64,000 bases of DNA from Chitinophagaceae bacterium (GTDB taxonomy: Bacteria; Bacteroidota; Bacteroidia; Chitinophagales; UBA10324), in assembly GCA_016704325.1 (NCBI GenBank), contig JADJAG010000008.1, positions 124,001 through 188,000 of the forward strand, given 5' to 3'. The notes beneath the pieces were generated by a model. It was given only the letters and a program-made list of their open reading frames with translations. It was not told the DNA's origin and made no database searches. The position numbers were made by a program, and so were the translations under genes. Below are positions 17,244 to 24,879 of this stretch, one piece after another. How positions within the stretch are numbered: position 1 is the first letter of the stretch; every line of letters starts with the position of its first letter.

Positions 17244-18086
17244 CTATTTCTTTCGAATCGACAATAAAGGACCTTTAAGATCATAACTTAATTCTTCCGT
17301 CTTGTTGCCGGCAAAGAGTCCTTCAAAAAAACTCTTCTTTTCATGAAACATTACTGCCAGGTCAGGTTTACGATAAGCTAAGAACTCTCTCAATTGTTGC
17401 AATACCGTTTCTCCCGGATTTCTTTTGAGTTGCACAAAACGCAAAGCCTCATACTTCGAAGCATCCGTCATTTTCCTGAATAATTGTTCTTCATGTAATC
17501 CAGCAGTATAGCTCAGATTAAACACATCAATAGCTGCACCAAATGCTGCTGCAAGCGGTATGATCTTTTTCAACTCCGCCATAGGATTCATAAGATCCGT
17601 TGCATACAGGATATTTTTCAGTTTTCGAAATCGGTACCGGGGTGGTATGGCCATTACCGGAATATTACTTTTTGAAATAAGCAAGGAGGTATTGCTGCCA
17701 AACAACCTGTTGATACCTGTTGCGCCATGTGTTCCGGTTACAATCATGTCCGCCTTATGCTTCCTGCCTGCAGCTATGATATCTTCCACAATCAGCGTCC
17801 CGCTTTCCACCACCGGCACCACATTATTTTTATCTATCGGAATCTCAAGTTTGGCGAATAGTTTAGAAAGCAGTTCCCGGAGTTGCATTGTCTTTTCCTC
17901 CTCATCTTGCCTTTTCAACTTAGCCATTTCCACTTTTGTGGCTCCATATAAAGATGCCTTTAAGGGGATATTGGTAGAATGAAAAAATACCAGTTTTGCA
18001 TCAATCCATTGCGCAAGCTGGATGGCATACTTCATGGCATTCACTGCGTTAGTGGAGAAATCAGTTGGTACGAGTAGGGTTTTCAT
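17244..18086 (-). CDS. universal stress protein, two-domain
   Basis: 280 residues. It opens KTLLVPTDFSTNAVNAMKYA; the nucleotide loop is VTGTHGATGINRLFGSNT, one residue shorter than the common G-x2-G-x9-G spacing. The second domain (from about residue 155, KNILYATDLMNPMAELK) is degenerate and ends LSYDLKGPLLSIRKK. It heads a two-gene unit with the AI-2E permease. Two FNR-like sites 22 bp apart lie in its leader (18159-18170 and 18181-18192). Confidence 0.9.
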   Translation of the reverse strand: MKTLLVPTDFSTNAVNAMKYAIQLAQWIDAKLVFFHSTNIPLKASLYGATKVEMAKLKRQDEEEKTMQLRELLSKLFAKLEIPIDKNNVVPVVESGTLIVEDIIAAGRKHKADMIVTGTHGATGINRLFGSNTSLLISKSNIPVMAIPPRYRFRKLKNILYATDLMNPMAELKKIIPLAAAFGAAIDVFNLSYTAGLHEEQLFRKMTDASKYEALRFVQLKRNPGETVLQQLREFLAYRKPDLAVMFHEKKSFFEGLFAGNKTEELSYDLKGPLLSIRKK

Positions 18087-18158
18087 GCAACAAATAGTAA
18101 TTGGTTTGAGAATGATTACTATCCCAGCGAAGAAATCACATTTAATGCATTACCGGCA

Positions 18159-18170
18159 TGATATTGCTCA
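18159..18170 (-). promoter_or_regulatory. candidate FNR/CRP-type operator (proximal)
   Basis: TGATATTGCTCA, TGA-N6-TCA, centred 78 bp upstream of the USP start at 18086. The second copy lies exactly two helical turns further away. Confidence 0.4.
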
Positions 18171-18180
18171 ATGCAAAGGA

Positions 18181-18192
18181 TGATAATTGTCA
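18181..18192 (-). promoter_or_regulatory. candidate FNR/CRP-type operator (distal)
   Basis: TGATAATTGTCA, the same TGA-N6-TCA spacing, 22 bp from the proximal copy. The pair would lie on the same face of the helix. Confidence 0.4.
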
Positions 18193-18292
18193 ATCCCTTT
18201 TCTCTAATGAGCACCTGACCCGGGAAGAACAATTGATGCAAACATCCTTCGAACAATCCGAACATATTCTGTTCTATTCAAAAAAAGCTACC

Positions 18293-18766
18293 TCAGGAAA
18301 TATGCGCCCTCAGCATCCAGGCCATTTTTTCGTGCTGTTCCATGATACCGGTAACAAAATCACCGGTACCTGCATCTTTATTCCTTTCTGTGATGGTGGT
18401 AATATTTCTCCTGAGTAACCTGATTATGGTTTCATGATCATTTAACAGTGACTGCATGATCTGCTGCTGATTACTGAAATCATGGTTTTCCTCGGTGAGG
18501 TGCGTAATACTTAAAAAATCTTTCAGCGATCCCAAAGCATAGTGGCCAAGTGACCGCACACGTTCCGCAATCGCATCTATCATGAGGTCAATTTCATCAT
18601 ACTGCGTTTCGAAGAACTTATGCAGCTCTATGAAATGAAGTCCTTGTATATTCCAATGCGCATTCCGGGTTTTCGTATACAATAGATACTCATCTGCCAA
18701 TAGATTATTTAACAGTGTAGCGACTTCCTTCAGGTTGTTTTCAGAGATTTCGATATTGGGTTTCAT
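18293..18766 (-). CDS. dps: Dps-family ferritin-like DNA protection protein
   Basis: 157 residues, the usual length. Dps assembles into 12-mers that oxidise and store iron and shield DNA. The ferroxidase ligands are visible: the first His in RNAHWNIQGLHF, the second His in IELHKFFETQYDEIDLMID with the downstream acidic residues, and ERVRSLGHYA. The N-terminus is short, without a lysine-rich DNA-binding tail. It lies in the stress cluster with its own TAnnTTTG element (18810-18817); I see no TGATA..TCA site before it. Confidence 0.93.
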   Translation of the reverse strand: MKPNIEISENNLKEVATLLNNLLADEYLLYTKTRNAHWNIQGLHFIELHKFFETQYDEIDLMIDAIAERVRSLGHYALGSLKDFLSITHLTEENHDFSNQQQIMQSLLNDHETIIRLLRRNITTITERNKDAGTGDFVTGIMEQHEKMAWMLRAHIS

Positions 18767-18809
18767 AATTTACAATTTAAGGTAACGGAATATCTTCGAA
18801 GTCATTAGT

Positions 18810-18817
18810 CAAAATTA
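18810..18817 (-). promoter_or_regulatory. promoter -7 element for dps
   Basis: On the minus strand TAATTTTG, an exact TAnnTTTG match, 44 bp upstream of the dps start codon. Confidence 0.45.
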
Positions 18818-19335
18818 TCATTTATTCAAATCGCATGAATAAATCCGAAGCAATTAATTGTTTCACACTAAAGTATAAGCCATCACATTCTGTTAGGTGA
18901 ATCAGCATTCCTGCATTATGACTTTAGCAGTCGTGCCGGAATGGACTTGCAAACAGGCGTTAAAATTTGATCCCCCTTTTCTTCATCTCTAATAATAATT
19001 TTGCCGGAATTTCCCTGCAACTGCAATGTTGCTTGTGAGTTAGATGCCAGTTAACCCGTTGTGCAAATGTCGGATGCTCCGGCATCTTATTCTTCTCATG
19101 CCACTCTTTATTAATTTTCATGATCGAAATTTTGAAACCAGGCGCTCAAAATCGTTCTGATTAATTGATAGTATGCTGCTTGATCAAACGCTGTATGTAT
19201 CAACCCTTTCAGAATCGTTCTTCTCAAAAATGCATGTATAGGAAATAGTACTGCATGACGATTGTCAAAGCTTAGAATGATAAAAATCACCGGCTTAGTG
19301 TGCAAGCTCTATTACAGAAGCAAAATACTTTCCCG

Positions 19336-19358
19336 CTCGGTAATTCAACATTACCGAG
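19336..19358 (-). terminator. possible terminator hairpin after CoA transferase
   Basis: A 9-bp perfect stem (CTCGGTAAT / ATTACCGAG) with a 5-base loop lies 25 bp past the stop codon of the acyl-CoA transferase. The following bases are A/T-mixed rather than a pure T tract, so termination is uncertain. Confidence 0.4.
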
Positions 19359-19383
19359 TGGTGATGCCCACCGGGAGAAATAT

Positions 19384-20673
19384 CTAATTGAATATTTTGA
19401 ACCGTTCATGGCAAGCTTTGCTCAAGGCCTCCCGGTCATCAGGATGGGCAATATTGATTAATGCTTTTGCCCGTTGCCTTAAATTCTGACCAAAGAGTGA
19501 GGCTACTCCGTACTCGGTAACTACATAATGTACATGGCCCCGAGTGGTAACTACACCGGCGCCCGGTTTCAGCAAAGGAACAATCCGGGGCAAGCCCTTT
19601 TTTGTACGACTGGTAAGCGCTATAATCGGCTTGCCGTCTTCACTGAGTGATGCAGCGCGAATGAAATCCATTTGTCCGCCAATTCCACTATATTGGTAAG
19701 TGCCAATACTATCTGAACATACCTGCCCTGTAATATCAATTTCCACTGCGCTGTTAATGGCTACTACTTTTTTATTACGTTTGATTACAGACGGTTCATT
19801 TACATAATCAATATCCAAAAATGCGAATGCCGGATTATCATCTACATAATCGTACAACTTTGTAGTACCGAAAGCAAAACCCGAAACCGTTTTGTTGGGG
19901 TGTATGCTCTTATACTTATTAGTAACCACTCCCTTCTCGCAAAGCTCAATCAATCCGTCGCTAAACATTTCAGTATGCACACCCAAATCTTTATGACTTG
20001 TCAAAAACTTACACACCGCATCAGGAATACAACCAATGCCAAGCTGCAATGTGCTTCGATCTGATACCAGGGGAGCAATATGTTCACCAATCTTCATTTC
20101 TTCAGCAGTCAACTGAGCTGGCGCTCCGGCAGCATGCAATGGCTCGTCAGTAAATACCATGGCATCAAACTGGCTACTGTGAATAAAACTGTCGCCATGC
20201 GTTCTTGGTACCCTTGGATTTACCTGAGCAATCACATGGCTGGCGCTGTTTACTGCCGAGCGTGCAATATCTACTGAAACACCCATAGAACAATAGCCTT
20301 TCTTGTCAGGGGGCGAAACCTGCACTATTGCCACATCCAATGGCAAAACACCCCGTCGGAACAATTCCGGAATTTCACTCAGGAAGACCGGAATAAAATC
20401 CGCCCTGCCTTCATTAATTGAATTACGGACAGATGCGCTCACAAACATCGTGTTGATGTGGAAGCTATCTGCATACTCCGGAGCATCCACTATGAGGTCG
20501 CCGTAAACAGTGATAAATACGAGTTCCACATCTCGTAACTCATCCTTTCTTTTTGCAAGGTGTGAAATAAGGTACGATGGTGTACAAGCACCTCCCTGTA
20601 TAAACACCCTGTCGCCTGATTTAATCTGCCGAACTGCTTCTTCAGCTGATTTATATTCATACTTCGTTTCCAT
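19384..20673 (-). CDS. acetyl-CoA hydrolase / acyl-CoA:acetate CoA-transferase
   Basis: About 429 residues from the ATG at 20673 (a TTG at 20682 would add three). It belongs to the family of 4-hydroxybutyrate CoA-transferase and acetyl-CoA hydrolase. Visible blocks are GDRVFIQGGACTPSYL, LQLGIGCIPDAVCKFL, the catalytic-glutamate block HTEMFSDGLIEL, IGGQMDFIRAA and VVTEYGVASLFGQNLRQRA. It exchanges CoA between acyl groups and acetate, often in fermentative metabolism, which fits a low-oxygen cluster. A perfect 18-bp palindrome lies 31 bp upstream (20705-20722). Confidence 0.9.
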   Translation of the reverse strand: METKYEYKSAEEAVRQIKSGDRVFIQGGACTPSYLISHLAKRKDELRDVELVFITVYGDLIVDAPEYADSFHINTMFVSASVRNSINEGRADFIPVFLSEIPELFRRGVLPLDVAIVQVSPPDKKGYCSMGVSVDIARSAVNSASHVIAQVNPRVPRTHGDSFIHSSQFDAMVFTDEPLHAAGAPAQLTAEEMKIGEHIAPLVSDRSTLQLGIGCIPDAVCKFLTSHKDLGVHTEMFSDGLIELCEKGVVTNKYKSIHPNKTVSGFAFGTTKLYDYVDDNPAFAFLDIDYVNEPSVIKRNKKVVAINSAVEIDITGQVCSDSIGTYQYSGIGGQMDFIRAASLSEDGKPIIALTSRTKKGLPRIVPLLKPGAGVVTTRGHVHYVVTEYGVASLFGQNLRQRAKALINIAHPDDREALSKACHERFKIFN

Positions 20674-20704
20674 AATTGCCAATTGTTTGAAAAGTAGCTA
20701 ACAT

Positions 20705-20722
20705 TTTTTGCAATTGCAAAAA
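20705..20722 (-). promoter_or_regulatory. perfect 18-bp palindrome before CoA-transferase
   Basis: TTTTTGCAATTGCAAAAA is a perfect palindrome centred about 41 bp upstream of the ATG at 20673. Its symmetry and place suggest a homodimer binding site, or a hairpin just after the CHAD gene stop; it differs from the TGATA..TCA sites nearby. Confidence 0.45.
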
Positions 20723-20756
20723 TCAGGGCCACATTGCAACAGCGGGCTGACACCGG

Positions 20757-21548
20757 TCACTTCGACAACTGATGCATATCATGAATAAATTGATTGAGTA
20801 TTTCGTCAGCCTTTTTCGCTGCCTGCTCCTTCAACTGCAGTAATTGTACTTTGGCATTTCCGCTCATGGTTGTTTCATTATCCAAAATGTCTAATTGAAT
20901 AACAACAACCTGAAGGTCGTGCCAGTTGCCCAGTAATTTGTCACATTGATTAAGAAAATGCAAATCATGCAACCGAGGAATCGCCCCATCTGCCATTATA
21001 TTAACGGCGGCAAAGTTGTACTTAAGCTCCTTCAACAACATGCGTACCTTATGTAATCGTTTCGGTGACTGATTATCATTATTCAAAGCGCTTTTTAGAT
21101 CTTCCTCTTTGTGATTGAAGTACACCCCAAGTTTCAACTTTGATGCCTTTTTATAAAAAGATTGCAGGTACCGTCCCGTATCTTTAAAATATGATTTTCC
21201 AGTGCATTTATAATGATGCCTAAACTGAGCATAGGCAAGTTGTATTTCCTTATGTATACGTAGTGCAGCCTCTTCATAAACCGGATGATGACCGGAGATC
21301 CTCTTATCAAGCAACTGCCATTCGCGGAGGATGCCTGCAGCATGAAATAGTTTTCGCATCTTTTTAAGGCGATGGCGATCCAGGTCTTTATTGTAGAAGG
21401 CCAGCATGCTCACTAATGCATTAAGTTGTTTGACGGCTACCCGTAAAGCATGCACATCCGCCTCCACCGGATGCTCATTTATATCCTTTGCAAGCGTTCT
21501 TATCCGCTTCATAAGGTGTATACCATATCCAAACCAATGAACCATCAT
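20757..21548 (-). CDS. CHAD domain protein
   Basis: About 263 residues from the ATG at 21548; the frame is open to a TTG at 21581. The sequence shows the conserved histidine/basic helices of CHAD domains: DVHALRVAVKQLNALVSML, KMRKLFHAAGILREWQLLD, KRLHKVRMLLKELKYNF and a long lysine-rich final helix. CHAD proteins bind inorganic polyphosphate and some associate with polyphosphate granules. A polyphosphate link would fit a starvation cluster. Its leader is shared divergently with the flavoprotein gene at 21735. Confidence 0.85.
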   Translation of the reverse strand: MMVHWFGYGIHLMKRIRTLAKDINEHPVEADVHALRVAVKQLNALVSMLAFYNKDLDRHRLKKMRKLFHAAGILREWQLLDKRISGHHPVYEEAALRIHKEIQLAYAQFRHHYKCTGKSYFKDTGRYLQSFYKKASKLKLGVYFNHKEEDLKSALNNDNQSPKRLHKVRMLLKELKYNFAAVNIMADGAIPRLHDLHFLNQCDKLLGNWHDLQVVVIQLDILDNETTMSGNAKVQLLQLKEQAAKKADEILNQFIHDMHQLSK

Positions 21549-21674
21549 TATTAATTCTACCAGTATTAACTGCTGCCTCAATTATTTCAATAGTTGTTAT
21601 TAAGCAGTAAACCGAAGGTTTAAAGCTCCTGCTTACAGTCAGGCGAGCGATATGAGCGTGATCATACACCACGC

Positions 21675-21686
21675 TGATATTGATCA
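21675..21686 (+). promoter_or_regulatory. candidate FNR/CRP-type operator
   Basis: TGATATTGATCA, a full TGAT-N4-ATCA palindrome, centred 29 bp before the TA of a TAATTTAG element at 21710. That places it near -41.5, almost the same geometry as at 11986/12022. It lies in the divergent region between the CHAD and PNPOx-like genes. Confidence 0.55.
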
Positions 21687-21709
21687 TGACTTCAAATATG
21701 ATTGTTTGA

Positions 21710-21717
21710 TAATTTAG
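21710..21717 (+). promoter_or_regulatory. promoter -7 element for gene 21735
   Basis: TAATTTAG matches TAnnTTTG with one mismatch. If used, transcription starts near 21723 and the short leader fixes the ATG at 21735 rather than the TTG at 21702 as the start. Confidence 0.35.
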
Positions 21718-21734
21718 TAGTACCTAAATATATA

Positions 21735-22187
21735 ATGATGCTCGGCGAATTGAATCACGACCAGATTGAAACATTACTTCACCAGGAGCTCATCGGCAGG
21801 ATCGGATGCAGTGCTAATGGCATAACCTATGTGGTACCGGTAACCTATGCATATGATGGCCGTTACATTTACTCACACTCTAAAGAAGGGAAAAAAATAC
21901 AGATGATGCGGCTTAACCCGATTGTTTGCTTTGAAGTAGACCGCATGGAAAATATGTCTTCATGGAAAAGTGTGATCTGCCATGGAAAGTTTGAAGAGCT
22001 GCATTCTAACGACAGGAAACTGGGTTTGCAAAAATTAATTAACAGGATGCATGAAGTGGAGACCAGTGAAACAGCCATGCCCCGGCATGCTGTTGCAGAC
22101 GCACATCAGAACGATGCAGGACCCTACAAAGCAATCATCTTCAGAATTGAGTTAAAAGAAAAGACGGGACGATTTGAAAACAGGTAA
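21735..22187 (+). CDS. pyridoxamine 5'-phosphate oxidase-like flavin-binding protein
   Basis: 150 residues from the ATG at 21735. Matches the PNPOx-like split-barrel family related to NimA: LIGRIGCSANGITYVVPVTYAYDGRYIYSHS, then GKKIQMMRLNPIVCFEVD and SWKSVICHGKFEEL. Such proteins bind FMN or F420/haem-like cofactors and reduce nitro or other compounds; in several phyla they accompany universal stress proteins in hypoxia regulons. It has the best FNR-like site in the cluster and probably forms an operon with the downstream gene (11 bp gap). Confidence 0.88.
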   Translation: MMLGELNHDQIETLLHQELIGRIGCSANGITYVVPVTYAYDGRYIYSHSKEGKKIQMMRLNPIVCFEVDRMENMSSWKSVICHGKFEELHSNDRKLGLQKLINRMHEVETSETAMPRHAVADAHQNDAGPYKAIIFRIELKEKTGRFENR

Positions 22188-22198
22188 ACAGTAACGTT

Positions 22199-23419
22199 AT
22201 GAAAACAATTCTTTTTTTTATGGTAATGCTTCTCATGAATCAGGTCACCTATTGCCAGGGTAATTTAAAAGAAAGCATCGACCGTCTTGCAAATCAATAT
22301 GTATCAGAAAAAAGTAATAGGGCGCTGGTAATCGGACTGATCAACAAAGAAGGAGATGTATTTTATAGTTATGGTGAAACAGAAAAGGGAAATGGCATTA
22401 AAGCGGATCAGGCATCCTTGTTTGAAATCGGTGAAGTGAGTTCCGTTTTCACTACTTCCCTGTTATCAGTCTTGGCATCCGAAAATAGTCTTGACCTGAA
22501 CGACCCGGTCCAGAACTTTTTTCCCGGCAATGTCAATATTCCCGTCTATACTGAAATAATCTGTGAGCCAATAGAGAAGCCGCATTACAGTACAGAATCT
22601 CCCAATCACACTGCCTATTATTGCTTTGTCGATCCCTCCTATCATCCGAAGCAAATGCTGCTCTGCGATCTCGGAACCAATACATCAGGGTTGCCTCCAT
22701 ATCCATCAAAGGTTGATTCCAGGCAAAAGGAAGTGAATGCCTATAGTAACTTTTCACTTTCAGCCCTCTATGAGTTCCTGAATAAGTACCAAACAAGCTA
22801 CCCAACAGGATTACATTATGATTTCTCACCTCTTGGTATTGCGATGCTTGGCAATGGACTAGCCTGGAAGTACAATAAAGAATATGAAAAACTGCTACGT
22901 GAGAAACTCTTGGATCCATTGCAAATGCAAAACACTTTTCTTGATAAACCTGCAAACAATTCAACCACGTTTCTACAGGGGCACGATAAAAAAGGCAATA
23001 AAGTGGTTGCAGGAGCATTCGGATCATTAAGTCCTGCGTTAGGTTTACATTCCAATGCAATTGACCTTGCCGCTTTTCTAAGAGTGAATTTGAATCTTAC
23101 TAAATCATCCATTCAACTCCCGGTAGCAAATACCGGTAACCCGAGGGTTGCCATTACGGATACTAAAAAATCACATGGTTCTTATGCAGGATTGGGTTGG
23201 ACAATAAGCCCAATTCCCGGTAATGCAACGGTACGCATGACCTGGCAACAGGGCAAGACCTATGGTTTTTCTGCTTATGTCGGATTTATTGGTGAACAGC
23301 AACAAGGATTAGTGATACTTTCAAATTCTGTGAGCGACCTGGATAAAATCGGACAGGAAATCCTGTTGCTTATGTCTGTTCAAAAGACAAACGCATCACA
23401 GCAAACAATCAAACACTAG
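22199..23419 (+). CDS. exported beta-lactamase-fold protein with degenerate active site
   Basis: 406 residues, signal peptide ending NQVTYCQ. The fold family is the class C beta-lactamase/serine hydrolase group: LFEIGEVSSVFTTSLL, NTSGLPPYPS, YDFSPLGIAMLGNGLAWKY, LLDPLQMQNTFL, and a final GFSAYVGFIGEQQQGLVILSNS. All three catalytic motifs are altered: the SxxK position reads EVSS (Glu79, Ser82), the YxN position reads FSP, and the HxG position before the last strands reads QQG. About 38 extra residues with cysteines (IICEPIEKPH to LLCDLG) precede the TSGLP block. It is likely a non-catalytic binder, co-transcribed with the PNPOx-like gene. Confidence 0.8.
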   Translation: MKTILFFMVMLLMNQVTYCQGNLKESIDRLANQYVSEKSNRALVIGLINKEGDVFYSYGETEKGNGIKADQASLFEIGEVSSVFTTSLLSVLASENSLDLNDPVQNFFPGNVNIPVYTEIICEPIEKPHYSTESPNHTAYYCFVDPSYHPKQMLLCDLGTNTSGLPPYPSKVDSRQKEVNAYSNFSLSALYEFLNKYQTSYPTGLHYDFSPLGIAMLGNGLAWKYNKEYEKLLREKLLDPLQMQNTFLDKPANNSTTFLQGHDKKGNKVVAGAFGSLSPALGLHSNAIDLAAFLRVNLNLTKSSIQLPVANTGNPRVAITDTKKSHGSYAGLGWTISPIPGNATVRMTWQQGKTYGFSAYVGFIGEQQQGLVILSNSVSDLDKIGQEILLLMSVQKTNASQQTIKH

Positions 23420-23591
23420 CGGAGATCTCTCCATTACTGCCTTTAAGCTCATGGCATAGAAAATTCATGCGTAAAAAATTCTGTTACGGGTAAGAAATTT
23501 TTTTATTAATAAGCTCAATACTCACTTATCTGAAAAAAAACAAACCTTTACTGTCTAATCTGCAAGTACTGAAAGATTGCAATTCTTCCAA

Positions 23592-23891
23592 ATGGCCACA
23601 GCATCTGTCAAAAACAAAAGAACCTGCAGTAAAGGGCATACTTTCTACAAGAGCAGTGATTGCCCGGCATGTCCTGTTTGTGAAGCGAACCACAAATCTC
23701 TGGCAGGATTACTTGCATCACTTCCTGCTCCGGCAAGGAGGGCACTGGAGAACAAAGGCATTTACAGTTTAAGGCAACTTTCAAAATACTGCGAAACAGA
23801 TATATCAAATTTGCATGGCATGGGACCTTCCACTTTGAACATGCTTCGCCATGAAATGGAAGTGAATGGCCTTTCATTTAAAAGCATCTGA
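23592..23891 (+). CDS. zinc-ribbon plus RNA polymerase alpha-CTD-like small protein
   Basis: 99 residues from the ATG at 23592 (a TTG at 23577 is also in frame). Residues about 10-32 carry a zinc-binding cluster (CSKGHTFYKSSDCPACPVC). Residues about 36-99 look like the helix-hairpin-helix of the RNA polymerase alpha C-terminal domain (LPAPARRALENKGIYSLRQLSKY, LHGMGPSTLNMLRHEM). Stand-alone alpha-CTD proteins of this size are found in Bacteroidota, but their role is unknown; DNA binding or contact with transcription factors is plausible. It is a single gene. Confidence 0.75.
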   Translation: MATASVKNKRTCSKGHTFYKSSDCPACPVCEANHKSLAGLLASLPAPARRALENKGIYSLRQLSKYCETDISNLHGMGPSTLNMLRHEMEVNGLSFKSI

Positions 23892-24016
23892 CAATGCATT
23901 CAAAGCACACCCAAGGCATAAACTGCCCTGTATCCAAGCAACGACCTTTTCCATTTCATACATAATTATTATTTTGTCATAATGGTTTAAGTCTGTTTCA
24001 CAAACAAAATTTGATT

Positions 24017-24871
24017 ATGAAATTTTTGGCAATAGTAGTATTCTTTATCTCCGTGTTCGCAACGGATGCATGGCCGCAAGTAACCGGTAAACCCATTAAG
24101 GTTTATTTATTGGGGACTTTTCACTTTGCCCAAACGGATTCCACCTATGATGTGCTCACACCTAAAAATCAAGCGAGCATCTTAAAATTGTGTGAAATAA
24201 TTGAAGCTCAAAAACCAGACAAGGTATTTATTGAAAGGATGCCAGACTTTGAATACATGAATAAGATGGACAGCTTGTACCAGGCTTATAAAGCCGGAGA
24301 TCCCAATATACGACGCAATGAAATCTGGCAAGTGGCATTCAGGGTAGCAAAAAAACTGGATCACCCTGCTGTTTACAGTTGCGATCATCCGGGACAGTAT
24401 GGCTTCTATTATACACAGATTGAAGAATATGCCGGCAAACATCAACAATCTGAACTATTGAATTATAAAGGCAAGGGTATTACGGCTCCATTGACTGATT
24501 TTATTGATGAAGATTCATTGCTTGCAAATACTGACCTGCTCGATTATATCCGGTGGCTTAATTCAGATGAGGTACAGCAGACTTCCCATGCACACTATAT
24601 TAATCTATATCCGCAACTGGGAAATACGAATGTCTTTCAATACAACGATGCTTACTTTCTTGGTGCTAACCTTACAGCAGATTGGTATCGAAGAAACATC
24701 ATGATCTACTCCAAGATGATTGCACAGTTGAATTATACGGAGCAGGCTATATTCCTCATTATGGGAAACGATCACATACCTATCTTGCGACACCTGTTTG
24801 AAAGCAATCCTTATTTTGAAGTGATTGATACTGAACAATGGTTGGGTGCTACCCAAATAAAAACGAAATAG
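24017..24871 (+). CDS. DUF5694-type exported protein (TIKI/TraB-like)
   Basis: 284 residues from the ATG at 24017. The signal peptide ends near ATDAWPQ. Then VYLLGTFHFAQ and KPDKVFIERMP, resembling the first two conserved blocks of TIKI/TraB-type proteins, VYSCDHPGQYG in the middle, and FLIMGNDHIPILRHLFESNP near the end (GNDH block). Relatives are annotated DUF5694. TIKI proteins are metal-dependent proteases in animals, but activity for this branch is not established. The gene is followed directly by the tandem array at 24880. Confidence 0.75.
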   Translation: MKFLAIVVFFISVFATDAWPQVTGKPIKVYLLGTFHFAQTDSTYDVLTPKNQASILKLCEIIEAQKPDKVFIERMPDFEYMNKMDSLYQAYKAGDPNIRRNEIWQVAFRVAKKLDHPAVYSCDHPGQYGFYYTQIEEYAGKHQQSELLNYKGKGITAPLTDFIDEDSLLANTDLLDYIRWLNSDEVQQTSHAHYINLYPQLGNTNVFQYNDAYFLGANLTADWYRRNIMIYSKMIAQLNYTEQAIFLIMGNDHIPILRHLFESNPYFEVIDTEQWLGATQIKTK

Positions 24872-24879
24872 TAAGTTTT

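Larger units (their letters stand above)
18767..19383. other. 617-bp intergenic region
   Basis: No convincing gene. A 64-codon open frame on the minus strand (19111-19305) lacks family features. The region contains the Dps promoter at its left end and a hairpin CTCGGTAAT..ATTACCGAG (19336-19358) just downstream of the CoA transferase stop; the hairpin has no strong T run. Confidence 0.5.

Noticed and set aside
19111..19305. 64-codon minus-strand open frame in the dps-CoA transferase gap
   Set aside because: No start context, no family features, and composition like the surrounding non-coding DNA.
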